A stretch of DNA of 41,596 nt from Bacteroidota bacterium (GCA_963169455.1 CAUJDW010000147.1:1-41596); one strand, 5' to 3'; positions 9,309-17,863 are shown, counted from the stretch's first letter. Made by a program: numbers and translations. The notes: generated by a model not told the origin, from the letters alone.

Positions 9309-12300
9309 ATGAAAAAACTCTCACTAGTCCTGGGGCTAATGCTTTTTGCCATTGGCTCTATCCTCGCACAAAGGACAGTATCCGGTACTGTCACTGACCA
9401 AAACGGCGACCCGCTCCTGGGCGCCAGTGTCCTGATAAAAGGGACATCCACAGGTACTATTACGGATATTGACGGGAACTACTCCGTCAGAGTACCCGAA
9501 GGGAGCAACACCCTCGTGATCAGCTATACGGGTTTCAATACCCTGGAAGTTGAGATCGGGAACCAAAGCGTCATCAATATCACCATGCAGGAGGGGATTA
9601 CCCTTTCGGAAGCGGTGGTCACGGCGCTCGGTGTGCAGCGGGAGGAAAAAGCCCTCGGCTACGCCGTCCAGGAAGTGGGGGGCGACCAGTTGACCATCTC
9701 CAATGATGTCAACTTCGTCTCCTCGCTGTCCGGTAAAGTGGCCGGCGTGCAGGTGATCGCTTCTTCGGGCGCCAGCATCGGCGGTAGCGCCAAGGTGCGC
9801 GTCCGCGGCGTGAGCAGCCTCGTCGGCGGCGACCCCCTCTACATCGTGGACGGCACGCCCATCGCCAACGAGAACTTCTCCAGCGGCGACGGCGGTTCGG
9901 ACTACGGCAACCTGGCCGCTGACATTCCCACCACCGACATTGAAAAGATATCTGTCCTGAAAGGCCCGGCTGCTACCGCCCTCTATGGCGAGCGCGCCGC
10001 CAACGGCGTGGTGATGATCACCACCAAAAAGGGTTCTTTCGGCAAAAAAGGCCTGGGGGTGACGGTTTCTTCCACGGTTTCGGCCGACCGCGTTTACGTG
10101 CTGCCCGAATACCAGAATGAGTATGCCGGCGGTTATGATCAAAACTGGGAAGAAGTGACCGACCCGGTGAACGGCCAAAGCTACCGCGTGCTGAACTACT
10201 CCGCAGACGAAAGCTGGGGCCCGAAAATGGACGGCACCACCTACCGCCCCTTCTGGAGCTGGTATCCCGGCACGCCGGAGTACGGCACAACGGAGCCTCT
10301 CTCGCCCAACCCCGACAACGTGCGCGACTTCTTCGACACGGGCATCACCAACATCAACAACGTCAGCATCGATGGCGGCGGTGAGAACACCGGCTTCCGC
10401 TTTGGCTTCACCAACGTGAACCAGTCCGGCGTCATTCCGAACAGCAGCCTGGACCGCAACAGCGTCAACCTCAACGTGCGCCACAAGCTGGCTGAACGCC
10501 TCACCCTCGGCGTTAACGCCAACCTGGTGTTCACCAACGGCAGCGGGCGCCCCGAATTCGGTTACAGCACCCGCGGCGGCAACCCGGTCAACTCCTTCAA
10601 CCAGTGGTTCCAGCGCCAGCTGGACATGGACCGCCTGCGCGACTACAAAAACCCGGACGGCACCTTCCGCTCCTGGAACATCCGCTCGCCCTTCGATCCG
10701 ACCCCGCTGTATTGGGACAGCCCCTTCTTCTCTGTTTATGAGAACGTGCGCACCGACGGCCGCGACCGCTACTTCGGCGACATCAACCTGGCATACGAAG
10801 TGTTTGACGGGCTGACCATCACGGGCGCACTGCGCCGCGACAACTTCACCCAGCGCATCGAAGAAAGGGTCGCCACCGGCGGCCTGGAAGAGCCCTGGTA
10901 CCGCGAATTCGCCGCCAACGGCACGGAAGACAACTACGAATTGATCGCCAACTACCAGAAGGATTTCGGAAAGATATCCTTCGACGCTATGGCGGGCGGC
11001 AACATTCGCCACAACACCTACCACCAGAACGACGTTTCCACGGTGGGCGGCCTGACGGCTCCGAACCTCTTCAATACCAGCGCCTCTGTTGACCGCCCGG
11101 CCGTTTCCAGCGAGATCCGCGAAAAGACGGTCCGCTCGCTCTTCGGTTCCGCCAACGTCGGCTTCAACGGCGTCGCCTTTGTGGGCTTTACCGTCCGCAA
11201 CGACTGGTCCTCCTCGCTGCCGGCCGAAAACAACAACTACCTCTACCCCTCGGTTTCGGGTAGCCTGGTATTCTCCGAACTGCTGAACACTTCCTGGCTT
11301 TCCTTCGGTAAAGTCTTCGGCAGCGTAGCTCAGGTGGGCGCCGACATCGATCCCTACCTGACCAACAGCGTTTACGATTTCGGCACGCCTTATGGCAGCA
11401 ATTCCTCCTTCGTCGTTCCCAACCTGTTGCCCAACACCAACCTGGAACAGACCCTGTCCACCTCCTGGGAAGTGGGCCTGGACATGCGCCTGTTCAATGA
11501 CCGCCTGGGCTTCAACCTGACCCACTATCAGGTAGCTACGGAGAATGATATCCTCCGCGTTCAGGTGCCGGGCGCTTCCGGTTATGGTGAAGCCCTGGTT
11601 AACGCCGGCCGGATCACCTCTCAGGGTATCGAACTGGCCCTGTACGGCACGCCGGTGCGCACCAGCAACGTAACCTGGGACATCTCCGTCAACCTTGCCC
11701 GCAACACTTCCGAAGTTGAAGAACTGTACGAAGACCTGACGAACTACAAGCTTGCCGATGGCATCGGCGGCTCCCGCTGGGGCGGTTTCACAGTCAACGC
11801 CCGCGTAGGTGAAGAATGGGGCCTGGCCAATGGCCGCGGCTTTACTTATGACGACCAGGGGCGCCTCGTTATCGATGAGCTCGGCCGTTATGTGGTTACC
11901 GCCAACAAAGACCTGGGCTCCATCCTGCCCGATTACACCGGCGGCGTGCTGAACACCCTCAACTTCAAGGGTATCGAACTGCGCGCCATGGTTGACTTCC
12001 AGGTTGGCGGCCAGTTCTTCTCGACGACCCGGATGTTCAACGCTTATTCCGGCCTGGGCGCCGAGACGGTTGGCGACAACGCGCTGGGCAACCCCGTCCG
12101 CGACCCGCTTACCGACCAGAGCGGCAACCCGATCGCCGGCGCCAGCATTGCCCTGAGTGATGCAGGCTCCAACTCCGGCGGCATACTTGTCGAGGGCGTA
12201 TCCGCTTCCGGCGAACCCCTGTCGGTAATCGTCGAGCCGCAAACCTACTACGGCCGTTTGTTCGGCCTGCACGAGCGCTGGCTGTATGATGCGAGCTTCA

Positions 12301-12536
12301 TCAAACTGCGCGAAGTGAGCCTGGGCTACAACATTCCGAAGAAAGCCCTGGGCAAACTGCCGGTGCAAAGCCTGAAGCTCTCCGTTATCGGCCGCAACCT
12401 GTGGCTGATCGACTCCAAGGTGGATGGCATCGACCCGTCGGAAATCCTGCCGGGCGCCAACAACCTGGTATTCGAAGAGCGCGGCGGCCTTCCGGGCGTC
12501 CGCTCCATCGGCGCCAAATTGACGGTTGGTTTCTAA
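9309..12536 (+). CDS. SusC/RagA-family TonB-linked outer-membrane transporter
   Basis: A 1075-residue outer-membrane protein that, with its SusD partner, imports oligosaccharides or peptides using TonB energy. Order of parts: signal peptide (1-20, ending ILAQ), a carboxypeptidase-regulatory-like beta-sandwich (about 22-100, with the usual GTVTDQNGDPLLGASV start), the SusC segment VVTALGVQREEKALGY that precedes the plug, a plug domain (about 115-245, with RVRGVSSL and PLYIVDGTPI), then a long beta-barrel ending in Phe (KLTVGF), as usual for BamA-dependent insertion. The susD gene follows after 131 bases. No glycoside hydrolase or peptidase is nearby, so the substrate is unknown. A TAnnTTTG element lies upstream. 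Confidence 0.95.
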   Translation: MKKLSLVLGLMLFAIGSILAQRTVSGTVTDQNGDPLLGASVLIKGTSTGTITDIDGNYSVRVPEGSNTLVISYTGFNTLEVEIGNQSVINITMQEGITLSEAVVTALGVQREEKALGYAVQEVGGDQLTISNDVNFVSSLSGKVAGVQVIASSGASIGGSAKVRVRGVSSLVGGDPLYIVDGTPIANENFSSGDGGSDYGNLAADIPTTDIEKISVLKGPAATALYGERAANGVVMITTKKGSFGKKGLGVTVSSTVSADRVYVLPEYQNEYAGGYDQNWEEVTDPVNGQSYRVLNYSADESWGPKMDGTTYRPFWSWYPGTPEYGTTEPLSPNPDNVRDFFDTGITNINNVSIDGGGENTGFRFGFTNVNQSGVIPNSSLDRNSVNLNVRHKLAERLTLGVNANLVFTNGSGRPEFGYSTRGGNPVNSFNQWFQRQLDMDRLRDYKNPDGTFRSWNIRSPFDPTPLYWDSPFFSVYENVRTDGRDRYFGDINLAYEVFDGLTITGALRRDNFTQRIEERVATGGLEEPWYREFAANGTEDNYELIANYQKDFGKISFDAMAGGNIRHNTYHQNDVSTVGGLTAPNLFNTSASVDRPAVSSEIREKTVRSLFGSANVGFNGVAFVGFTVRNDWSSSLPAENNNYLYPSVSGSLVFSELLNTSWLSFGKVFGSVAQVGADIDPYLTNSVYDFGTPYGSNSSFVVPNLLPNTNLEQTLSTSWEVGLDMRLFNDRLGFNLTHYQVATENDILRVQVPGASGYGEALVNAGRITSQGIELALYGTPVRTSNVTWDISVNLARNTSEVEELYEDLTNYKLADGIGGSRWGGFTVNARVGEEWGLANGRGFTYDDQGRLVIDELGRYVVTANKDLGSILPDYTGGVLNTLNFKGIELRAMVDFQVGGQFFSTTRMFNAYSGLGAETVGDNALGNPVRDPLTDQSGNPIAGASIALSDAGSNSGGILVEGVSASGEPLSVIVEPQTYYGRLFGLHERWLYDASFIKLREVSLGYNIPKKALGKLPVQSLKLSVIGRNLWLIDSKVDGIDPSEILPGANNLVFEERGGLPGVRSIGAKLTVGF

Positions 12537-12587
12537 TTCCTTCGGGAAAATGTTGCAATCCAACCGGAACGAAGAAATGCAGCGGAT

Positions 12588-12629
12588 GCCCGCCGCCCAT
12601 CCCACCCGAGGGCAGGGCGGGCGGCGGGC
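12588..12629 (+). promoter_or_regulatory. GC-rich intercistronic stem-loop between susC and susD
   Basis: Eleven-base perfect arms GCCCGCCGCCC (12588-12598) and GGGCGGCGGGC (12619-12629) enclose a 20-base loop that holds further CCC/GGG pairs. No T-tract follows, so it is not a standard terminator. It may stabilise the susC message or tune the susC to susD ratio. Confidence 0.75.
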
Positions 12630-12667
12630 CGGCCGTTATCTTTCTATCTTAAAAATTTTAAAACGTT

Positions 12668-14113
12668 ATGAAAAGCATACTAAATAAAGGGATTATCGCC
12701 CTACTGATATTTGCCTTCACGGCTTGCGGGGAATTCGACGACCTCAATGTCAACCCCAACAAGCCGGTGGCGGTAGATACCGAATCGCTGCTTACCAGCG
12801 CCCTGCGGGATGTCGGCGAGCGGGTTCTGAGCAACACCCGTATCGGCCCGATCTACGCCCAGCACATCGGCAACATCACCTATACGGAGGACGACCGCTA
12901 CCAGGCCGTTCAGGCCGATTTTTCGGCCTGGTACACCGCTACCCTGGCCGACCTGGAGCGCATCATCGAGCTGAACACGGATGAAGAAACCAGTGGCGCC
13001 GCTTCCAAGAGCGGCTCCAACGCCAACCAGATCGCCGCCGCACGGATCCTGAAGGCGTATTTCTTCAATATCCTGACCGACCTCTGGGGCCCCATGCCCT
13101 ACAGCCAGGCCCTGAGGGGCGGCGAAGGCATCTTCACCCCCGCTTATGACAGCCAGTCCGCCATTTACGAAGCCCTGTTCACCGAACTGGAGGAGGCCGT
13201 CGCCCAGATGGACGGCGGCGCCGGCGTAGCCGGTGACTTCATCTTCGGCGGCGACATGTCGGAGTGGGCGAAGTTCGCCAACACCATCCGCATGAACATG
13301 GCCATCCGCGCTGCCGACGCCAACGAAACCCTGGCCAAGGCCCAGTTCCTGGATGCCATCGCCGACGGCGTGATCGAGTCCGGCCTGATGTATCCCTTCC
13401 TGCCGGAAGCGAACAACGAGAACCCCTGGTTCACTGAGTTCCGCACGCGTACCGACTTCGCCCTCACCGAAATGTTTGTGAACGGAATGAAGGATCTTGG
13501 CGACCCCCGCCTGGCGCACTACGCCGACCCGACCCTGAACTCCGTAGCTGTCGGCACGCCGGAAATCGTGGGCGTCCCCTATGGGCTGTCCACTCCCAGC
13601 ACCCAGCCGCCCAACGTCTCCTTCCCGAACTCGTCCTTCGTCAAGGCCCAGGATGCGCCCCTGGCTATCTTCACCATGGCCCAGGTTCACTTCGCTATGG
13701 CTGAAGCCGCCGCCCGCGGCTGGACCAATGACAATCCGGAAGACCACTACAAAGCCGCCATCAAGGCCTCCTGGGATCAGTGGGGCGTAAGCTACGACCA
13801 GGCTGCGTTCGACACCTACTACAACCAGAGCGGCGTTGCATGGGATGCCGGCAAGTGGGACCAACTGATCGGCTATCAGAAGTGGGTCGCCCTCTACGGC
13901 CAGGGCTACGAAGCCTGGACCGAGTGGCGCCGCCTCGACTATCCGGAACTCGTTCTTCCGGAAGACCCCCTGAGCCCCAGCGGCGGTATTCCCAAGCGCC
14001 TGATCTATCCGGCTACCGAAGCGAACCTCAACGGCGCCAACTACGAGGCTGCTCTGGGCCTGCTTGGCGGCCCCGACAGCGACGGCACCCGCCTGTGGTG
14101 GGACACCAAGTAA
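12668..14113 (+). CDS. SusD/RagB-family surface lipoprotein
   Basis: The 481-residue partner of the upstream SusC protein: a substrate-binding lid lipoprotein on the outer-membrane surface. A lipoprotein signal peptide ends in the lipobox FTAC with Cys20, followed by GEFDDLNVNPNKP, the usual SusD start (N-P-N near the mature N-terminus). The sequence ILKAYFFNILTDLWGPMPYSQA is the conserved helical core of the SusD-like_2 type, and the C-terminal RLIYPATE block is also typical. Same strand as susC and followed by a strong terminator at 14167-14205, so susC and susD make up the whole operon. Ligand unknown. Confidence 0.94.
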   Translation: MKSILNKGIIALLIFAFTACGEFDDLNVNPNKPVAVDTESLLTSALRDVGERVLSNTRIGPIYAQHIGNITYTEDDRYQAVQADFSAWYTATLADLERIIELNTDEETSGAASKSGSNANQIAAARILKAYFFNILTDLWGPMPYSQALRGGEGIFTPAYDSQSAIYEALFTELEEAVAQMDGGAGVAGDFIFGGDMSEWAKFANTIRMNMAIRAADANETLAKAQFLDAIADGVIESGLMYPFLPEANNENPWFTEFRTRTDFALTEMFVNGMKDLGDPRLAHYADPTLNSVAVGTPEIVGVPYGLSTPSTQPPNVSFPNSSFVKAQDAPLAIFTMAQVHFAMAEAAARGWTNDNPEDHYKAAIKASWDQWGVSYDQAAFDTYYNQSGVAWDAGKWDQLIGYQKWVALYGQGYEAWTEWRRLDYPELVLPEDPLSPSGGIPKRLIYPATEANLNGANYEAALGLLGGPDSDGTRLWWDTK

Positions 14114-14166
14114 TTGCTTGATATGAACCGGTGGGGCGCCTGCCCCCCGAATGGTATATTTTCCGG

Positions 14167-14205
14167 CCGGGCCTGTACCTTCAGTGGGTGCAGGCCCGGT
14201 TTTTT
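14167..14205 (+). terminator. Rho-independent terminator of the susCD operon
   Basis: Nine-base perfect arms CCGGGCCTG (14167-14175) and CAGGCCCGG (14191-14199), extended inward by ACC/GGT, followed by six T residues at 14200-14205. It lies 54 bases after the susD stop. Confidence 0.9.
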
Positions 14206-14297
14206 GAAATGTAGCCAATGCGACATCCAGGCAGGCTGGTTTTTCCGAAATTTGTCCCGGCCACTTCTGGTAGTCTTTGGTATTTAAATCGGATCTC

Positions 14298-15443
14298 ATG
14301 CCCAACGTTTACGCTGTACGCCTTTCGGTATCCCTGGTTTTTCTGCTGGCCTTTTTTTCCTGCAGCAAGGAAGAAGCCCTGCCGCGGGATGCCGGCGTCC
14401 CGGCGCCAAGGCCCGCCATACGCGTAGTCAATGACGTAATTGGGGGTGAGCCGGTGGTTGTTGCCGGCAACGAGCGTTTCGCCTTACTGGCGGCTTTCGG
14501 GCGGCAGATGCCAGATGGCGCCCTGCTGGAATTCCGGGAGCTTACAGCCTCCCTCCCGGTGATCATGGAGGACGGTGAGGGGAATAGCTGGGATATCTTC
14601 GGATACGCCCTCAGCGGCCCGAGGCAGGGCCAGCAACTGCCTGTTATCTCTGCTTATTTGGGCTATTGGTTCGCCTGGGGCGCCATGTACCCCGGGGTGG
14701 AAATATTCGAAGGAGAAAACCCGCAGGAGGGGTTCGAGCCCGCAATGGCCTCTCCGGGCTGGACGGTGCCTTCGGAGGAGGTTTTCGCCGGCAGCGGCTT
14801 TGACCTGATCAAGGCGCTGGACTTTCCCCGCTCCGGCCCGTACCGGGAAAAAGACAGCTGGGAGGAGGAATATTTCCTGCACGACACCAGCCTGGTGCTG
14901 GGGGTGAAAATAGAAGGCCGCTACCGCCTTTACCCAAGGGTTGTGCTCGATTTTCACGAGATCGTCAACGACACCATGGGCAGCCTGCATTTTGCAGCGG
15001 CTTACCACCCACTGTCCGGAATTTCCACCGCCTGGAACCGGGAGGTGTTGCCCGGCCTGGCGCCTACCTTCGGCGTGTCGGGGCTGCTGTACAACAGCAA
15101 CCTCATCGCCTTCGACCGGGTTACCGAAAGCCTCTGGTCGCAGATGCGGCAGGAATGTATCAACGGGGCCTTTTTGGGCACACCCAAAGAAGTGATCCCC
15201 GTCCTGGAAACGACCTGGGCCACATGGAAACTATTGGTGAAAAACCCGGAGATCATGTCATTCGATACGGGGTATCCATATGATTACAGCGGCTCGCCTT
15301 TCATCAATTACGCAGGCAGCGAGTCGTCAACGCCCTATCCCATACAGTTTGAAGATACCCGCCTGCCGCCCAAGGAGCGGGTGCTTGGGGTGGTGGTGGA
15401 AGGGAAGGCGAAGGTGTACCGGTTTGGGGCTTTTCGGAGGTGA
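14298..15443 (+). CDS. DUF3179-domain lipoprotein
   Basis: A 381-residue protein with a lipoprotein signal peptide; the lipobox is LAFFSC with Cys22 followed by SKEE. The body matches the DUF3179 family: GMLYNSNLIAFDR-like text is seen as GLLYNSNLIAFDR, and the end reads RVLGVVVEGKAKVYRFGAF, a family hallmark. The molecular function of DUF3179 is not established. The frame is open from a TTG at 14278, but the ATG at 14298 gives a well-formed signal peptide. It stands alone on the plus strand after the susCD terminator. The fragment right after its stop is a different, broken gene. Confidence 0.85.
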   Translation: MPNVYAVRLSVSLVFLLAFFSCSKEEALPRDAGVPAPRPAIRVVNDVIGGEPVVVAGNERFALLAAFGRQMPDGALLEFRELTASLPVIMEDGEGNSWDIFGYALSGPRQGQQLPVISAYLGYWFAWGAMYPGVEIFEGENPQEGFEPAMASPGWTVPSEEVFAGSGFDLIKALDFPRSGPYREKDSWEEEYFLHDTSLVLGVKIEGRYRLYPRVVLDFHEIVNDTMGSLHFAAAYHPLSGISTAWNREVLPGLAPTFGVSGLLYNSNLIAFDRVTESLWSQMRQECINGAFLGTPKEVIPVLETTWATWKLLVKNPEIMSFDTGYPYDYSGSPFINYAGSESSTPYPIQFEDTRLPPKERVLGVVVEGKAKVYRFGAFRR

Positions 15444-15447
15444 GTAG

Positions 15448-15615
15448 TTACAACTGCTGGATATCAACGGGCGGCTGCAGGCCCTGCTGCCGGCGCCGGC
15501 AGCCGAGCGACAAGCCCGGCTGGATGTGTCCGGCCTGGCGCCGGGCCTGTACTGGGTGCGGCTAGTGGGCCCCGCAGGCACAGCGGGCATCGTGAAGCTG
15601 GCGGTAGCGCGGTGA
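15448..15615 (+). pseudogene. Orphan type IX secretion C-terminal sorting-domain fragment
   Basis: Codons 15448-15615 read 55 residues with the pattern of a T9SS C-terminal sorting domain: LQLLDINGRLQALL, then LDVSGLAPGLYWVRL, ending KLAVAR and a stop. There is no start codon and a TAG (15445-15447) directly precedes it in frame; the main body of the secreted protein is missing. The DUF3179 gene ends 5 bases upstream in another frame. In complete proteins such domains direct cargo through the Por/T9SS system to the cell surface. This is most simply a remnant of a deleted cargo gene. Confidence 0.75.
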
Positions 15616-15636
15616 GGAGTGCCTTCAGGAATACGC

Positions 15637-16092
15637 TTAGCCCGGCAGGGTAATAGTATAGATATAGCCCCCCCCTTTCTCCGGGCCGGTTTGTTGCTCG
15701 GATGGCTCCGGCTTCTTTTCGGTATAGGAATACTGGATGGTTTGGGGCCTGGCAGGCGCCGCCTTTTTCCGCGGCAAACGGAAATGGATCTGGATGTCTT
15801 TGTGAAAGAGCACCTTTACCCCTCTGGTTTTGGGTACTTCGAATTCCAGCAGGCGGACCAGGCGGGCGGCTTCTTCGTCGCATCCGTAGCCAAGGCCCGA
15901 GATCACTTTGGTGTCCGTTACCTTACCCTGATAGTCGATCGCATAATTGATGAAAACAGTGCCTTCAATCTTATGGGCCAGGGCTTCGGGTGGGTATTGC
16001 AGGTTCTGGCTGATAAAGGCCTTCATCTGACTGGGGCCGCCCGGGTAGATGGGCTTTTTTATGAAGTGCTTGTCCTTTTTTTCCTTCTGCAT
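15637..16092 (-). CDS. TonB C-terminal-domain protein without membrane anchor
   Basis: 151 residues. The first two thirds match the TonB C-terminal fold as found in Bacteroidota proteins: YPGGPSQMKAFISQNLQYP, then EGTVFINYAIDYQGKV, then VISGLGYGCDEEAARLV. Full TonB proteins have an N-terminal membrane helix and a proline-rich spacer; here residues 1-15 are charged (MQKEKKDKHFIKK) and no membrane segment or signal peptide is seen, so the product would be cytoplasmic unless the start lies elsewhere. The C-terminal 45 residues are proline- and lysine-rich. Function unclear: it could be a degenerate or regulatory TonB-like domain. It is divergent from rpsU. Confidence 0.7.
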   Translation of the reverse strand: MQKEKKDKHFIKKPIYPGGPSQMKAFISQNLQYPPEALAHKIEGTVFINYAIDYQGKVTDTKVISGLGYGCDEEAARLVRLLEFEVPKTRGVKVLFHKDIQIHFRLPRKKAAPARPQTIQYSYTEKKPEPSEQQTGPEKGGGYIYTITLPG

Positions 16093-16111
16093 GATTTGGA
16101 ATTATTGCACT

Positions 16112-16142
16112 CTTGCAAGATCAAAAAAAATATCTATCTTTG
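16112..16142 (+). promoter_or_regulatory. Bacteroidota-type promoter for rpsU
   Basis: CTTG at 16112-16115, a 19-base spacer, and TATCTTTG at 16135-16142, an exact TAnnTTTG -7 element. The rpsU start is 27 bases downstream of the element. Confidence 0.65.
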
Positions 16143-16169
16143 CGAGCCATTTAAAAAAATTTAAAAGAT

Positions 16170-16361
16170 ATGATCATTGTAGAAGTCCGCGATAATGAAT
16201 CTATCGAAAGAGCGCTGAAGAAATACAAGATGAAGGTCAACCGCTCGGGCATCATGCGGGAACTGCGCGACCGCAAGCAGTTCACCAAGCCTTCGGTGCG
16301 CCGCCGCAACGAGATGCTGAAGGCGGTTTACCGCCAGCAGAAGCAGGTGGAAATGGAGTAA
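16170..16361 (+). CDS. rpsU: 30S ribosomal protein bS21
   Basis: A 63-residue basic protein matching bS21: the start MIIVEVRDNESIERALKKYK and the KPSVRRRNEMLKAVYR segment are typical of the Bacteroidota form. It binds 16S rRNA near the anti-Shine-Dalgarno region. It has its own promoter-like element and is followed by a long perfect hairpin (16392-16438) before xerC, which probably limits read-through. Confidence 0.97.
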   Translation: MIIVEVRDNESIERALKKYKMKVNRSGIMRELRDRKQFTKPSVRRRNEMLKAVYRQQKQVEME

Positions 16362-16391
16362 TTTTTTTTGACTATTTCTCGTATTCTGCTT

Positions 16392-16438
16392 AAATTGGAG
16401 GAGCAGGGCGATGTCAATCGCCCTGCTCCTCCTAATTT
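16392..16438. terminator. Long perfect hairpin between rpsU and xerC
   Basis: Sixteen-base perfect arms at 16397-16412 and 16417-16432 with a 4-base GTCA loop, extended outward by AAATT/AATTT with one bulged T. The flanking A/T runs would allow it to act as a terminator on either strand; for rpsU it lies 31 bases after the stop. Confidence 0.75.
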
Positions 16439-16453
16439 ACACGAGAACAGGGA

Positions 16454-17347
16454 ATGACAGAAAAATCCTTCCTCCACTATATACAGTACGAAAAACGGTT
16501 CTCACCGCACACGCTCACCGCATACCGAAAAGACCTGGAGCAATTCCTGGAATACCTGGAGCAGGTATGCGGGCTCCGCTCGGTGGAGGAAGTGACGCAC
16601 ATGCACATCCGGGGCTGGCTGGTCCACCTCATCAGCCAGGGGCGGTCGGCCCGGACGGCCAACCGCAAATTGTCCACCCTCAAGGCCTATTTCCGCTTTC
16701 TCGTCCGGCGCCATCAACTACCGGCCGACCCCACGGCCAAGGTTTCGGCCCCCAGGGCCGGCAAGCGCCTGCCGGGCTCCATCCGGAAATCGGAGATAAC
16801 CCGCCTGTTCAGCCTGGAGCTTTTCGATGAAGGCTACGAAGGCCAGCGCGACCGCATGCTGCTGGAACTGCTCTATTCCACGGGCATGCGCCGCTCGGAA
16901 GCCATCGGGCTTCGGGTGGAAGACTTCGACCCGGGGCGGCTGCTGATCCTCGTTCGCGGCAAGGGCGGGAAAGAGCGGCTCATCCCCGTCAGCCGGCAGC
17001 TCGCGGGCCAGCTGCAGGCCTACATGCAGCACCGGAACCGGGAATTTCCGGAAGGGGGCCCGCTGTTCCTGACCGGCAAAGGCGCCCCGCTTTATCCCAG
17101 ATTGGTTTATCGCATCGTTCACAAATACCTCTCCATGGTGGTTAGTAATGAAAAAAGGGGCCCTCACGCGCTGCGGCATTCTTTCGCTACCCATTTATCT
17201 GAAAACGGCGCCAGCCTCAACGCCATCAAGGAACTGCTGGGCCATGCCAGCCTGGCTTCCACGCAGGTCTATACCCACAATTCCATAGAACAGCTCCGGC
17301 AGGTTTATCTTCAAGCCCACCCCAAGGCCGGGCCCCCTAATGACTGA
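16454..17347 (+). CDS. xerC: Tyrosine recombinase XerC
   Basis: A 297-residue site-specific recombinase of the XerC/XerD type, which resolves chromosome dimers at dif during division. The N-terminal SAM-like DNA-binding domain covers about 1-90 and the catalytic domain follows. Catalytic residues: Arg146 in GMRRSE, Lys170 in GKGGKER, His238 and Arg241 in HALRHSFATHL, His264 in LGHASL, and nucleophile Tyr273 in QVYTH. Full-length and intact. Its position between rpsU and hpf, away from any phage or transposon genes, supports a housekeeping role. XerC versus XerD cannot be decided with certainty from sequence alone. Confidence 0.9.
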   Translation: MTEKSFLHYIQYEKRFSPHTLTAYRKDLEQFLEYLEQVCGLRSVEEVTHMHIRGWLVHLISQGRSARTANRKLSTLKAYFRFLVRRHQLPADPTAKVSAPRAGKRLPGSIRKSEITRLFSLELFDEGYEGQRDRMLLELLYSTGMRRSEAIGLRVEDFDPGRLLILVRGKGGKERLIPVSRQLAGQLQAYMQHRNREFPEGGPLFLTGKGAPLYPRLVYRIVHKYLSMVVSNEKRGPHALRHSFATHLSENGASLNAIKELLGHASLASTQVYTHNSIEQLRQVYLQAHPKAGPPND

Positions 17348-17397
17348 CGCCCCGGCCTGATCGACCCTAATTTTTTAATCATTAAACAAGGAAGGTT

Positions 17398-17706
17398 ATG
17401 AGAGTTCACACAGAAGCTGTACAGTTCAAGGCAGATCAAAAGCTGATTGACTATATCGAAAAGAAAGTCGGAAAGATGGATCAATATTTTGACCGGATCA
17501 TCGAAGCCAGGGTGATCCTGCGGCTCGAGAATTCCGGCCAGGTCCGCGATAAGATCGCAGAGGTCATGCTGAACGTCCCCGGAGAATCCCTGTTTGTAAA
17601 AGAATCCAGTAAAACCTTTGAAGCATCGGTCGATAATGCCATATCTTCCCTCAAGCGCCAGTTGATCAAATACAAGGACAAACTCAGGAACAACAACGGT
17701 ATTTGA
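17398..17706 (+). CDS. hpf: Ribosome hibernation-promoting factor (short HPF/RaiA)
   Basis: A 102-residue short-form HPF/RaiA protein, which binds the 30S decoding region and silences ribosomes in slow growth. Typical features are the start MRVHTEAVQFKADQKLIDYI, the KMDQYFDRI helix and SSLKRQLIKYKDKL at the end; the C-terminal dimerisation domain of long HPF is absent. An unusually good purine-rich Shine-Dalgarno-like sequence (AGGAAGG) lies just before the ATG. Followed by an intrinsic terminator at 17755-17786. Confidence 0.93.
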   Translation: MRVHTEAVQFKADQKLIDYIEKKVGKMDQYFDRIIEARVILRLENSGQVRDKIAEVMLNVPGESLFVKESSKTFEASVDNAISSLKRQLIKYKDKLRNNNGI

Positions 17707-17754
17707 CCTCCGGCAAAAGCGTTTCAGGGTGGGCCCCTGCCAGAATAAAAACGG

Positions 17755-17786
17755 AAGCCTCCTGCCTGTTGCAGGGGGCTTTTTTA
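17755..17786 (+). terminator. Rho-independent terminator after hpf
   Basis: Stem GCCTCCTGC (17757-17765) with GCAGGGGGC (17771-17779), one G-T wobble, followed by a run of T at 17780-17785. It closes the xerC-hpf unit 50 bases after the stop codon. Confidence 0.85.
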
Positions 17787-17835
17787 CGTATTCCGGGCGG
17801 GAGAAAAAAAAGGATAAAAAAAAATTGCACTGTTT

Positions 17836-17863
17836 TTTGTTTTGTCAAAAAGTTCTATCTTTG
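17836..17863 (+). promoter_or_regulatory. Promoter for the tRNA-tuf-secE-nusG unit; rest of 17707-18067
   Basis: TATCTTTG at 17856-17863 matches the TAnnTTTG element; a T-rich -33 region with TTTG lies at 17836-17839. Transcription would start near 17870 and leave a leader of about 200 bases before the first tRNA. Apart from this and the hpf terminator, I see no gene or RNA in the 361-base gap 17707-18067. Confidence 0.6.
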
